Shown here one piece after another: positions 6,929 to 14,348 of a stretch of 50,070 bases of DNA. Every line of letters starts with the position of its first letter. The stretch's first letter is position 1. Where the stretch lies: NCBI GenBank assembly GCA_900756945.1, contig CAAELZ010000064.1:1-50070 (forward strand), in the 5' to 3' direction. The stretch comes from an uncultured Collinsella sp. (GTDB lineage Bacteria > Actinomycetota > Coriobacteriia > Coriobacteriales > Coriobacteriaceae). A program made the position numbers and the translations under genes. The notes beneath the pieces were generated by a model. That model ran no database searches. It was not told the origin of the DNA and was given only the letters and a program-made list of their open reading frames with translations.

Positions 6929-9699
6929 CGCCCATGGACCAGGATCGCCAAAACAGCCAACGCCGCGACGCGCAGAACACGGAGCGCGAGCAGGATTTTA
7001 CGACCTACCGCACTGCCCAAAGCTCAAACGATATGGTGCCGATGGTTTTTCGCCGTGGCATCTACCGCACGATTCGCGGCAGCCTCAAACGCTTCCTGTC
7101 TATCGTCGTAATCACGGCGCTCGGTGTGAGCGTTATGTGCGGCCTCAAAGCGGGGTGCGAGGACTTGTGCGATTCGGTCGACGCTTACTTTGACCAGCAG
7201 AATGTTTATGACATCAACGTGCAGTCGACCTATGGTCTGACCGATGACGATCTTGCTGCCATTCAAGAGGTCGATGGCGTCGAGACGGCCGAGGGCATCT
7301 ACACCGAGACCGCCTACACCGCCGTGGGTACAACGCGCGAGCGCGTGGTCGTGCAGAGCCTTTCCAAAGAGAATATTGACCAACCGGTGCTAGTACGCGG
7401 CGAGCTGCCCGAGACTTCGGGCGAAGTGGCAGTGACCTCACGTTTTTTGAAGGCTTCGGGCAAGAAAATCGGCGATACGGTGAGCTTTGCCGCCAACGAT
7501 GCGAGCTCGTCGAACCAAAGCGCCAAGGACCAGTTTGCCGATGGAGACTATACCATCACGGCCGAGGTTCTCGATCCCACCGACGTGAGCTCCGACTCGA
7601 CAGTCAACGCCTTTCGCGCTGCTTCGACTGCGGACTACAAGTTCTACGTGAGCGAGGATGCCGCGACATCTTCTTCCTACTCCGCTGTCCACGTGGTCGT
7701 CGAGGGAGCCAAGAGCCTCAACTCCTATTCGGATGCCTACTCGGCAAAGATCAATGAGGTCAAGGGCAATATCGAGAAGATCCGCGAGGAGCGTGAGAAG
7801 GCGCGCACTCAGGAGCTGACGGTCGACACACCGGCGAGCTTGGACGCGGCTGAGCGTCAGGCGAATATGGTCTTTGGGATCGAGCAGGACAACATCAATC
7901 GCATGGCCGAGGGCAGCGACGAGCGTGCGCAGGCGCAAGCCGACCTGGACCAGCGCCGTGCCGCCGCCGACCAGCAGTTTGCCGATGCCCGCGCCGAGCT
8001 CTCTGACCTGGGCGAATGCACCTGGTACATCCAGGACCGCGGCAATATCGCAAGCTACTCGAGCGTCGAGAGCGATAGTTCTTCGATCGAGGCCATCGCC
8101 ACGGTGTTCCCGTTCATCTTCTTTATCGTCGCCGTGCTTATCAGCCTCACCACCGCCACCCGCATGGTCGAGGAGGAGCGCACGCTTATTGGCCTGTACA
8201 AGGCGCTCGGCTATTCACGCGGGCGTATCCTGTCCAAATATGTGGACTACTCGCTGTGGGCGTGTCTGATCGGTGGCGTGCTCGGCAATATCATCGGATT
8301 TGTGGGTCTGCCGCTGTTCTTGTTTACGGTGTTCGACGACATGTACTCGCTGCCCCAGATGCTACTTTCGTACGACATCGTGTCCTCGATCGTTTCGGTG
8401 GCGCTGTTTGCCGTGGGCGTGGTGGGAGCCACGATTATCGCCTGCCGCCACGAGATGGCCGAGACCCCTGCCTCGCTCATGCGCCCCAAGGCCCCGCGCG
8501 CCGGCTCGCGCATTCTGCTCGAGCGCATCGGCTTTATCTGGCACCGCATGAGCTTTTTGAACAAGGTCGCTGCACGCAACTTATTCCGCTACAAAAAGCG
8601 CGCCTTTATGACCATCTTCGGTATCGCCGGCTGCACGGCGCTCGTGATTTGCGGTATGGGAATTCGCGATACGTCGGTGGCGCTTTCGCCCAAACAGTAC
8701 GGGCATATCACGCGCTATGACTTGCTGGCGGTCGCCAATCCCGACGATTTTTCGCAGACGTGCGCGGCATTGGATGAGCGCAGCACGGCCAATGATTCCA
8801 ACGTGACGGTGACCTCGACCCTGCCGATTATGACCGACAACGTCACCTTTACGTTTGGCGGCAAGAGCGAGACCGTGCAGCTCATCGTGATTCCCGACGA
8901 CCGCACGGGTGACTTGGGCGATTACGTGCGCCTGGAGGATGAGTCCAAAGAACCGCTCGCCCTGCGTGACGGAGACGTGTATTTGAGCAAGAGCTCTCAG
9001 CTGGTGCTGGGGATCAAGCCGGGTGACACGGCTCACGTCCAGGATTCGTCGCTCAATGTTGCCAAGGTCAAAGTCAGCGACATCTCGCTCAACTATCTGG
9101 GCAACACGCTTTATATGACGCAGAGCACCTATGAGCGTGCGTTCGGTCGAAGTGCACGCCTTAACGGCGTCTTTGTGCTGCTTAAGGGTTCGTCGGCCGA
9201 CCAGATTGCGTTTAGCAAGAAGCTTAAGAGTGACGGTTGGCTCACAATTTCGAGTACGTCCGAGCATTGGGAGAATTATGAGGCCAACTTCACCATCATC
9301 AACTCGGTCGTGGTGCTTGTGACCTTTATGGCGGCGTGCCTGTCGTTTGTGGTGGTATTTACGTTGTCTAACACCAACATCTCGGAGCGCGAGCGCGAGC
9401 TGGCGACTATCAAGGTGCTGGGCTTCCGTCGCGGCGAGGTGCACCACTACGTCAACAAGGAGACGTTAATCCTCACGGCGATTGGCGCCGCGTTGGGCGT
9501 GCCGCTGGGTAGCCTGCTGGCCGAGAGCTTTACGTACATTCTGCAGATGCCGTCGCTCTACTTTGACGTTGAGGTCGAGCCGCTGAGTTATGTGCTCGCC
9601 GTAGTGCTTTCCTTTGCCTTTACGTTTATCGTCAACCTCGCTACCAATCGCACCCTCAATAAGATCGACATGGTCGGCGCCCTCAAGAGTGCCGAGTAA
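6922..9699 (+). CDS. FtsX/MacB-type ABC transporter permease
   Basis: A 925-residue membrane protein with an N-terminal transmembrane helix after the amphipathic stretch RRGIYRTIRGSLKRF (~residues 50-80) and a large extracytoplasmic region. That region has a charged coiled-coil-like segment at ~275-350 (NIEKIREEREKA; QAQADLDQRRAAADQ). Two FtsX bundles follow: ~390-510, and the C-terminal ~785-915 with ERERELATIKVLGFRRGEV. Large permeases of this type act on envelope substrates or transmit force rather than import solutes. The start is uncertain: GTG 6922 overlaps the ATPase stop, and ATG 6934 is an alternative; neither has a clear ribosome-binding site, suggesting translational coupling. It ends at a dispersed palindrome plus a GC-rich hairpin. 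Confidence 0.9.
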   Translation: MVAPMDQDRQNSQRRDAQNTEREQDFTTYRTAQSSNDMVPMVFRRGIYRTIRGSLKRFLSIVVITALGVSVMCGLKAGCEDLCDSVDAYFDQQNVYDINVQSTYGLTDDDLAAIQEVDGVETAEGIYTETAYTAVGTTRERVVVQSLSKENIDQPVLVRGELPETSGEVAVTSRFLKASGKKIGDTVSFAANDASSSNQSAKDQFADGDYTITAEVLDPTDVSSDSTVNAFRAASTADYKFYVSEDAATSSSYSAVHVVVEGAKSLNSYSDAYSAKINEVKGNIEKIREEREKARTQELTVDTPASLDAAERQANMVFGIEQDNINRMAEGSDERAQAQADLDQRRAAADQQFADARAELSDLGECTWYIQDRGNIASYSSVESDSSSIEAIATVFPFIFFIVAVLISLTTATRMVEEERTLIGLYKALGYSRGRILSKYVDYSLWACLIGGVLGNIIGFVGLPLFLFTVFDDMYSLPQMLLSYDIVSSIVSVALFAVGVVGATIIACRHEMAETPASLMRPKAPRAGSRILLERIGFIWHRMSFLNKVAARNLFRYKKRAFMTIFGIAGCTALVICGMGIRDTSVALSPKQYGHITRYDLLAVANPDDFSQTCAALDERSTANDSNVTVTSTLPIMTDNVTFTFGGKSETVQLIVIPDDRTGDLGDYVRLEDESKEPLALRDGDVYLSKSSQLVLGIKPGDTAHVQDSSLNVAKVKVSDISLNYLGNTLYMTQSTYERAFGRSARLNGVFVLLKGSSADQIAFSKKLKSDGWLTISSTSEHWENYEANFTIINSVVVLVTFMAACLSFVVVFTLSNTNISERERELATIKVLGFRRGEVHHYVNKETLILTAIGAALGVPLGSLLAESFTYILQMPSLYFDVEVEPLSYVLAVVLSFAFTFIVNLATNRTLNKIDMVGALKSAE

Positions 9700-9741
9700 C
9701 CTGCCAAAAAGGGACAAGTTTATTTTGGCAGGTTTTATCTG
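9700..9741 (+). repeat. Dispersed 42-bp palindrome, copy 3
   Basis: Begins at the base after the permease stop codon. Arms are CCTGCCAAAA and TTTTGGCAGG, and the loop holds AGGGACAAG (one change from copy 1). TTTTATCTGGGCAAA follows and runs into the next hairpin. Confidence 0.85.
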
Positions 9742-9795
9742 GGCAAACGCCGGACAACCATTAGGTGGCCCGGCGTTTGCCCCGTTTTGCCGGGG
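9741..9795 (+). terminator. GC-rich hairpin ending the ABC operon
   Basis: Perfect 13-bp arms, GGGCAAACGCCGG (9741-9753) and CCGGCGTTTGCCC (9770-9782), are followed by CGTTTTG. It probably terminates the exporter operon, with the dispersed palindrome wedged between it and the stop codon. Confidence 0.7.
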
Positions 9796-9815
9796 ATGTC
9801 TGTCGTTCAGTGCTC

Positions 9816-10136
9816 TTACTGGCCAATCCAGTGTTGCGCATAGCTCTTAATGTCCTCGGTAAAACCGTCAAGGTCGTCAAGGGTGATCACGCTGTCGATA
9901 AGCAAATTGGCTATCTCGCGGTGCATTGTGCTGCGGCGAATGTCGTTTGCAATTACGCCTGAGGACAGCTTGTCTCTATTGAGGTGCTCTTCTAGTGCCC
10001 AAAATCTACTGGACGCTTCACTGTCGCCGTTCAGTATCTCAACATACTGGCCGATGAGCTTTTCCATATAACGTTCTTGCCATTGAGGAAGCATTTTCTT
10101 AAACAGCTTCCAGTCGCTTTCGGCTACGTCGCGCAT
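9816..10136 (-). CDS. Conserved hypothetical small acidic protein
   Basis: A 106-residue soluble, mostly helical protein starting MRDVAESDWKLFKKMLPQWQ and containing VITLDDLDGF near its C-terminus. It resembles a family of ~105-residue proteins common in Firmicutes and Actinobacteria. Such proteins are sometimes labelled 'multidrug transporter' in databases, but nothing in the sequence supports transport: there are no membrane segments. GGAGGA precedes the ATG at 10136. It lies alone, convergent with the ABC exporter. The function is unknown. Confidence 0.75.
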   Translation of the reverse strand: MRDVAESDWKLFKKMLPQWQERYMEKLIGQYVEILNGDSEASSRFWALEEHLNRDKLSSGVIANDIRRSTMHREIANLLIDSVITLDDLDGFTEDIKSYAQHWIGQ

Positions 10137-10265
10137 ATGTCCTCCGCTCGTTAAACGGGCTTTTCCATTTGCCTTTCATTCTATTTGGTTTTCGCTCACA
10201 GGCGTGGATGAGAGGCTCTCTTTAGCCTTCGAGATTGAGCTTGAATGGGTCGTATGTCATAAAAT

Positions 10266-10405
10266 GGGCCTATCTATTACGTTTGCTACCACACCCTCGA
10301 CCATGACAAAGATTATGAAATTAAAACCGCAGGTAGAGGGCTTGCCAATTATCGGAAAAGGCGGGTATGGTCGGCCCTCTCGAGTTAAACGTAGTAAATG
10401 GGCCC
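10266..10405. repeat. Long degenerate palindrome, first of a three-palindrome cluster
   Basis: About 42 bases at 10266-10307 (starting GGGCCTATCTATTACGTTT) are complementary, with roughly a third mismatched, to 10364-10405 (ending AAACGTAGTAAATGGGCCC). The central part is AT-rich. No convincing gene covers it. Confidence 0.6.
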
Positions 10406-10419
10406 TTTTCTTGGTGTGC

Positions 10420-10456
10420 GGTCAGTTCAATGCTAATCTCCGTGCCGGAACTGACC
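10420..10456. repeat. Palindrome with 9-bp perfect arms
   Basis: GGTCAGTTC at 10420-10428 and GAACTGACC at 10448-10456, separated by 19 bases. It lies between two larger palindromes and could be an operator or part of a composite element. Confidence 0.55.
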
Positions 10457-10467
10457 CAGTTGTTTGT

Positions 10468-10536
10468 AAGTTGCGGTGATATAGGGACTGTTTGGCGCTT
10501 TGGAGCCTCAAAACAGTCCCTATATCACCGCAACTT
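10468..10536. repeat. Palindrome with 26-bp perfect arms (AGTTGCGGTGATATAG family)
   Basis: The left arm at 10468-10493 begins AAGTTGCGGTGATATAGGGA. Its exact complement is at 10511-10536, around a 17-base loop. The outer 16 bases match those of the palindrome at 18998-19064, while the inner arm differs. It lies about 50 bp from the 3' end of the XRE gene. Confidence 0.85.
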
Positions 10537-10585
10537 GAAAGGGGCGGGCGGTGTCGGATGAGTGGCGCTGGCTGGTTGGGGCGGT

Positions 10586-11515
10586 TTAGGCCTGCTTGCG
10601 GCACTTCCATTGTTTGCGACACCAGCGCATGAGCGCCTTTACGATGGGAGTCGTGATGAGGATGATCCATGCGGGATGGGGCTGTCCCAAACAGAGCCAC
10701 ATGTAGAGGAACCAAGCGATGGCGGCTGCCGGGTAGATGACCTCGATCAGCTTAGACAGGTGGCGTCGATCGATGAAGTCACCAATCGCGTAGTAGACGG
10801 GAACCAAAAAGACGAGGAAGAGCCCCATGCCCCATGTGCCGTAGACAATGCCAAGCACCAGATAGGCAAGAGTGACAAGTGCGGGGAAGGGGAATTTGTT
10901 CCATGCACGTCCGACCTTGGTGTGGAAATGCCTACCATGATGGTCGAGCTTGTCGTGTGCTTCCTTCCAGCTGGAAAACGTCTCGCCATCGATGGTGACG
11001 GTGCCGTTGTCATTGGTACGCACGCTATGTCCATCGTCCTCAAGCGTATCGATATGCACGCCGCCCGGCCCCACATGCACCTCTTCGCCCTTGCGCTCGT
11101 TGATCACATGGATGCCGCTCCAGCCAACATGGACTTCCTCGCCTTTATTGGGATCAATGACGTGGATACCGCGCGCGAGGGAAATATCGACAAGTGGTTT
11201 GTCGCCGCAATCGGCGTGCTCGGCAGAATCCTCAGCCTCATCTGAAGCTTTGGTGCCGGCGTTGCTGTCCTGTGCCTCATCATCAGCCTGTGAGTCATCA
11301 GCGCTAGCCACCGCCTCCCCATATAGCAGCTCATCCAGCGACACGCCATACAGCGAGGCGAGCGCAATAAGGTTATCGGTATCGGGTGAGGACTCGCTGC
11401 GCTCCCATTTACTAACAGCCTGGCGGCTTACGCCCAGCTGGGCAGCAAGCGCCTCCTGAGAAAGCCCGGCAGCCTTGCGGCGGTCAACGAGCCGCTGTGC
11501 CATTGCAAGATCCAT
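10586..11515 (-). CDS. XRE-family regulator with C-terminal membrane segments
   Basis: A 309-residue protein. Residues ~5-60 are a Cro/CI-type helix-turn-helix (GLSQEALAAQLGVSRQAVSK), and the C-terminal ~100 residues contain about four hydrophobic helices (FPALVTLAYLVLGIVYGTW; AAAIAWFLYMWLCLG). Between them is an acidic linker and a tandem ~18-residue repeat: IHVIDPNKGEEVHVG, then IHVINERKGEEVHVG, with a weaker third VHIDT unit. A membrane-tethered DNA-binding protein of this kind could sense envelope state. The start at 11515 was chosen because AAAGGA sits 7 bp upstream; an ATG 15 bases earlier lies before that site. Two ACCGGTAGC sites upstream are candidate operators. Confidence 0.85.
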   Translation of the reverse strand: MDLAMAQRLVDRRKAAGLSQEALAAQLGVSRQAVSKWERSESSPDTDNLIALASLYGVSLDELLYGEAVASADDSQADDEAQDSNAGTKASDEAEDSAEHADCGDKPLVDISLARGIHVIDPNKGEEVHVGWSGIHVINERKGEEVHVGPGGVHIDTLEDDGHSVRTNDNGTVTIDGETFSSWKEAHDKLDHHGRHFHTKVGRAWNKFPFPALVTLAYLVLGIVYGTWGMGLFLVFLVPVYYAIGDFIDRRHLSKLIEVIYPAAAIAWFLYMWLCLGQPHPAWIILITTPIVKALMRWCRKQWKCRKQA

Positions 11516-11570
11516 AGCAGTTCCTTTCATGTAGTGACCGTAATCGAATGAGCCGAGTATGCCGAGAACA

Positions 11571-11632
11571 ACCGGTAGCGACCACCATTTCTAGTTAGAA
11601 TCTGCTCCGACCCTACCGCAACTACCGGTAGC
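11571..11632. promoter_or_regulatory. Paired ACCGGTAGC sites upstream of the XRE regulator
   Basis: ACCGGTAGC occurs at 11571-11579 and 11624-11632, 53 bp apart (about five helical turns). The second is part of the palindrome CTACCGGTAG, and a further CTACCG half-site lies at 11613-11618. The position suggests autoregulation by looping; this is an inference. Confidence 0.4.
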
Positions 11633-11762
11633 AACCCTCATGACCAGCAATTTCATGACAAATGTCAGCGCACCTAACGGCTAAGAGCCCCATCATTCCA
11701 AATCCTCCAGACCAGGCATCCGCAGCAAGAAGACGAATAGCCTCGGCGAGTATGTAAACGAA

Positions 11763-11859
11763 GGGCCCTCCGACCCCGCCCGACGATTTCGATTGGCGAC
11801 CTTTGACGGAGTCAAGGGAGGAGCCAAATCGAAATACGTCGGGCGGGGTCGGAGGGCCC
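11763..11859. repeat. 97-bp near-perfect GC-rich hairpin
   Basis: The 23-base arms at 11763-11785 (GGGCCCTCCGACCCC...) and 11837-11859 are exactly complementary. Pairing continues inward through ATTTCGAT/ATCGAAAT and TGGC/GCCA to CTTTGAC/GTCAAGG around a GGA tip. The whole element folds into one rod-like hairpin. It lies 22 bp beyond the stop of the minus-strand phosphofructokinase gene and lacks a T-run. Confidence 0.85.
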
Positions 11860-11881
11860 GATGGGGTGGTTCCAGCCGAGG

Positions 11882-12961
11882 CTATTCGTCGCCGAAGCTG
11901 ATGCCCAACGCCTTGGCCTCGCGCACCAGATCGCTCTGGGGGTCGACATACTTGAGCTTGCCGGCGACATCCTCGAGCGGCATGTGGCACATCTTGCCGT
12001 CGCGCAGGGCAATCATGTAGCCAAACTCGCCGCGCAGGCAGCCAAGCGCGGCCTCGACGCCGCACTGGGTCGCAAAGATGCGGTCCTGAGCGTCGGGCTG
12101 GCCGCCGCGCTGCGTGTGACCGGGGATGGCGACGCGGGTCTCGCGACCGGTCTTAGCCTCAATCTCCTTGGCGATGTCGTAGACAATCGACGGGCTTGTA
12201 CGCTCGGCGAGCTTCTTCTTGTACTCCTTCTTGGACAGCGCCGCGTCCTCCTTGGAGATAGCGCCCTCGGCGACGGCTACGATCGTAAAGCGGCTGCCGG
12301 TCTCCATGCGATGCTCGATGGTCTTGATGACGTTATCCATGTCGTAGGGGATCTCGGGAATCAAGATGACATCCGCGCCGCCCGCGACGCCGGCGTACAG
12401 CGGGATCCAGCCAACCTTGTGGCCCATGATCTCGATGACGAACACGCGGCCGTGGCTCGAGGCAGTGGTGTGGATGTCGTCGATGCACTTGGTGGCAACG
12501 TCGATGGCGCTCGTAAAGCCAAACGTCAACTCGGTGCCCCAGGTGTCGTTATCGATGGTCTTGGGCAGGGCGATAACGTTGAGGCCCTCTTCGCGCAGGC
12601 GGTTGGCGGTCTTGGTGGAGCCGTTACCGCCCAGCATAAACAGGCAGTCGAGCTGCAGCTTATGATAGGTGTGGACCATCGCCGGCACCTTCTCGACACC
12701 ATCGGCCTCGGGGGTATCCAGACGCTTGAACGGCGTGCGGCTCGTGCCCAGGATGGTGCCGCCGCGGGTGAGGATGCCGCTAAAATCGGCGGGCGTCATG
12801 ACACGGAACCTGCTGTAGATAAGGCCCTGGTAGCCGTCCTCAAAACCGTAGATCTCGATAGGCTCTTCGCTATTGGTCATGAGCGTTTTGACGATGCCGC
12901 GCATGGTGGCGTTGAGCGCCTGGCAGTCGCCGCCACTAGTAAGAAGACCGATCCTGAGCAT
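11882..12961 (-). CDS. pfkA: 6-phosphofructokinase
   Basis: Glycolytic enzyme that phosphorylates fructose 6-phosphate, 359 residues. The N-terminal LLTSGGDCQALNATMRG is the nucleotide-binding loop, GGNGSTKTANRL is the substrate/metal site, and PKTIDNDTWGTE holds the catalytic aspartates. EIMGHKVGWIPLYAGVAGGAD and the C-terminal GHTQRGGQPDAQDR follow. At the two positions used to separate ATP- from PPi-dependent enzymes, the sequence has Gly (GGNGS, ATP-like) and Lys (PKTIDND, PPi-like), so it belongs to the mixed-type clade. ATP use is likely but not certain. A palindrome (13000-13032) overlaps the promoter region, and a 97-bp hairpin follows the stop. GGAAGGA precedes the ATG. Confidence 0.93.
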   Translation of the reverse strand: MLRIGLLTSGGDCQALNATMRGIVKTLMTNSEEPIEIYGFEDGYQGLIYSRFRVMTPADFSGILTRGGTILGTSRTPFKRLDTPEADGVEKVPAMVHTYHKLQLDCLFMLGGNGSTKTANRLREEGLNVIALPKTIDNDTWGTELTFGFTSAIDVATKCIDDIHTTASSHGRVFVIEIMGHKVGWIPLYAGVAGGADVILIPEIPYDMDNVIKTIEHRMETGSRFTIVAVAEGAISKEDAALSKKEYKKKLAERTSPSIVYDIAKEIEAKTGRETRVAIPGHTQRGGQPDAQDRIFATQCGVEAALGCLRGEFGYMIALRDGKMCHMPLEDVAGKLKYVDPQSDLVREAKALGISFGDE

Positions 12962-12999
12962 GATGAATCCTTCCGGGCAAGTTATAACATGCGCATAAG

Positions 13000-13032
13000 T
13001 TTACCCCCGCACACTGTTGATACAGGGGTAAA
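13000..13032. promoter_or_regulatory. Palindromic operator candidate upstream of phosphofructokinase
   Basis: TTTACCCC (13000-13007) and GGGGTAAA (13025-13032) form an 8-bp inverted repeat with a 17-base spacer. It lies just upstream of a minus-strand TATAAC -10-like box (12982-12987). It may equally serve as a bidirectional terminator with the upstream gene. Confidence 0.4.
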
Positions 13033-13101
13033 ACGTGTTAGCTCAAGCGTATAGAAATGTAAGCAACGCCAGGCGAGCGTAAGGTCGACGGGCCTGGCTT
13101 C

Positions 13102-14187
13102 TTACAGCGCGAAGGCGTCGACGTCGCCCCAATGGCGGCGCAGCGTGATGGCGGCAGCGGGCTCGGTGTTGTCAAAGACGACCGACCACTGCGTGTTGCT
13201 GGTGATGTCTTCCGGATTGGGCTCTTGCGCTGCAGCGCGTAGGGCCTTCCAAGCGACTGCCTCGTCTTGGGCGCCGGCATGGGCGTCGAGGACATCGGCG
13301 ATGGCGATGGCGCGTTCCTTGCCATGGCCCAGTTCGCCGTTCTTTTGGTTGGGTAGCACTTCGGCACCATAGCAGGCGTAGAAGTTCGTAACCTGGCGCA
13401 CGGGCGTCGCCTTGCATGCGCGGTCGGGGTCGCGCGGATCCCACTCCACCACCCGCGCGTCACCGGCGGCGTCGTTGATAAAGAAGTGGTAGTCGCGTCC
13501 GGCCATGGCGTGCATGTCGTAGGCAGAAAGCAGGTCGACGGCCTCCTGCGTGGTGGCGGCACGGTCGAGCACCAGACGGATGGCGAGCGAGGTATTGATG
13601 ACGGGGCGCTGTGTGTCCTGGTCACAGGGCTTGGAATCCAGGGTGAGTACGGCAATGGACACACCGCATTCGTTAACACCATCGAGCTGGGCAAACGGGC
13701 CCATGAGTGCGGCGGCGCGTCCGGCGACGGAGTCAAGTGGAGTGTTGGCGCCCAGGTTGTTAAGGGCGGCAAAGCCGATGGAGGCATAGCCGTCGCGCGG
13801 GTGATTGCGCACCAGCAGCGCCGAGGTGTCGTCCTTAAAGTCGTAATTGCGACCGGTGCGAACACGGCCTTCGGCATCTACGGCGACAAAAGCGCTGCAG
13901 GCAAACTGGGGCGCCTGGACATGTGCCGGCACACCGGGCAGCACCTGCGCCACCACGGCATTGATGTAGGCCTGGTCGTCGCGCACACCAGCGGCGATGA
14001 TGCGATCAAGATCGTAGTCGTAAGCGATGTCGATTGCGTACAGGTCATAGCCATCCGCATAGTCGGTCAAGCGTTTGAGCGACGCGACGGACTTGATTTG
14101 CTTGTGATAAACGATACCGGTGGCAGCGGCAAGGCCGACGGCGGCTCCCGCGACACCGCAGGCGATGGCAATGTTACGTGGCTTCAT
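13102..14187 (-). CDS. Membrane-anchored linear amide C-N hydrolase (choloylglycine hydrolase-like Ntn hydrolase)
   Basis: A 361-residue protein with a hydrophobic anchor at residues ~5-27, then a domain of the bile salt hydrolase/penicillin V acylase/acid-ceramidase superfamily. The likely nucleophile is Cys97 (FACSAFVA), followed by Arg113 and Asp116 in GRNYDF. The spacings of 16 and 19 residues equal those between C2, R18 and D21 of bile salt hydrolases. DGVNECG near 172 fits the family's NExG motif. In true bile salt hydrolases the cysteine becomes the N-terminus after Met removal. Here ~96 residues precede it, so activation would need cleavage before Cys97, as in NAAA-type enzymes. The substrate (bile salt, N-acyl amino acid or other amide) cannot be determined. 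Confidence 0.85.
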   Translation of the reverse strand: MKPRNIAIACGVAGAAVGLAAATGIVYHKQIKSVASLKRLTDYADGYDLYAIDIAYDYDLDRIIAAGVRDDQAYINAVVAQVLPGVPAHVQAPQFACSAFVAVDAEGRVRTGRNYDFKDDTSALLVRNHPRDGYASIGFAALNNLGANTPLDSVAGRAAALMGPFAQLDGVNECGVSIAVLTLDSKPCDQDTQRPVINTSLAIRLVLDRAATTQEAVDLLSAYDMHAMAGRDYHFFINDAAGDARVVEWDPRDPDRACKATPVRQVTNFYACYGAEVLPNQKNGELGHGKERAIAIADVLDAHAGAQDEAVAWKALRAAAQEPNPEDITSNTQWSVVFDNTEPAAAITLRRHWGDVDAFAL

Positions 14188-14348
14188 GACGACTCCTCTC
14201 GTCCTGTTAGTGCAATTGTCGCAAAAGGAGTGCGGGCATGATGACTCAACTTGGTGAGCGGCGCGGAATTAAGCACGGAATGAAGAGTGCGGCGCTGGCG
14301 CGGCGGGGTATGCTGGAGGGGACCATCAACCCAGCGAAAGGGGAGAGC

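Noticed and set aside
9816..10136. 'Multidrug transporter' label for the 106-residue protein
   Set aside because: No hydrophobic segment long enough to cross a membrane; the label is likely a propagated database error.
10204..10479. 91-codon plus-strand frame in the gap before the XRE gene
   Set aside because: It runs through two palindromes, has no ribosome-binding site and its translation resembles no protein.
14238..14348. Extended N-terminus of the M18 aminopeptidase
   Set aside because: A good ribosome-binding site precedes ATG 14349 and the extra residues do not fit the family length.
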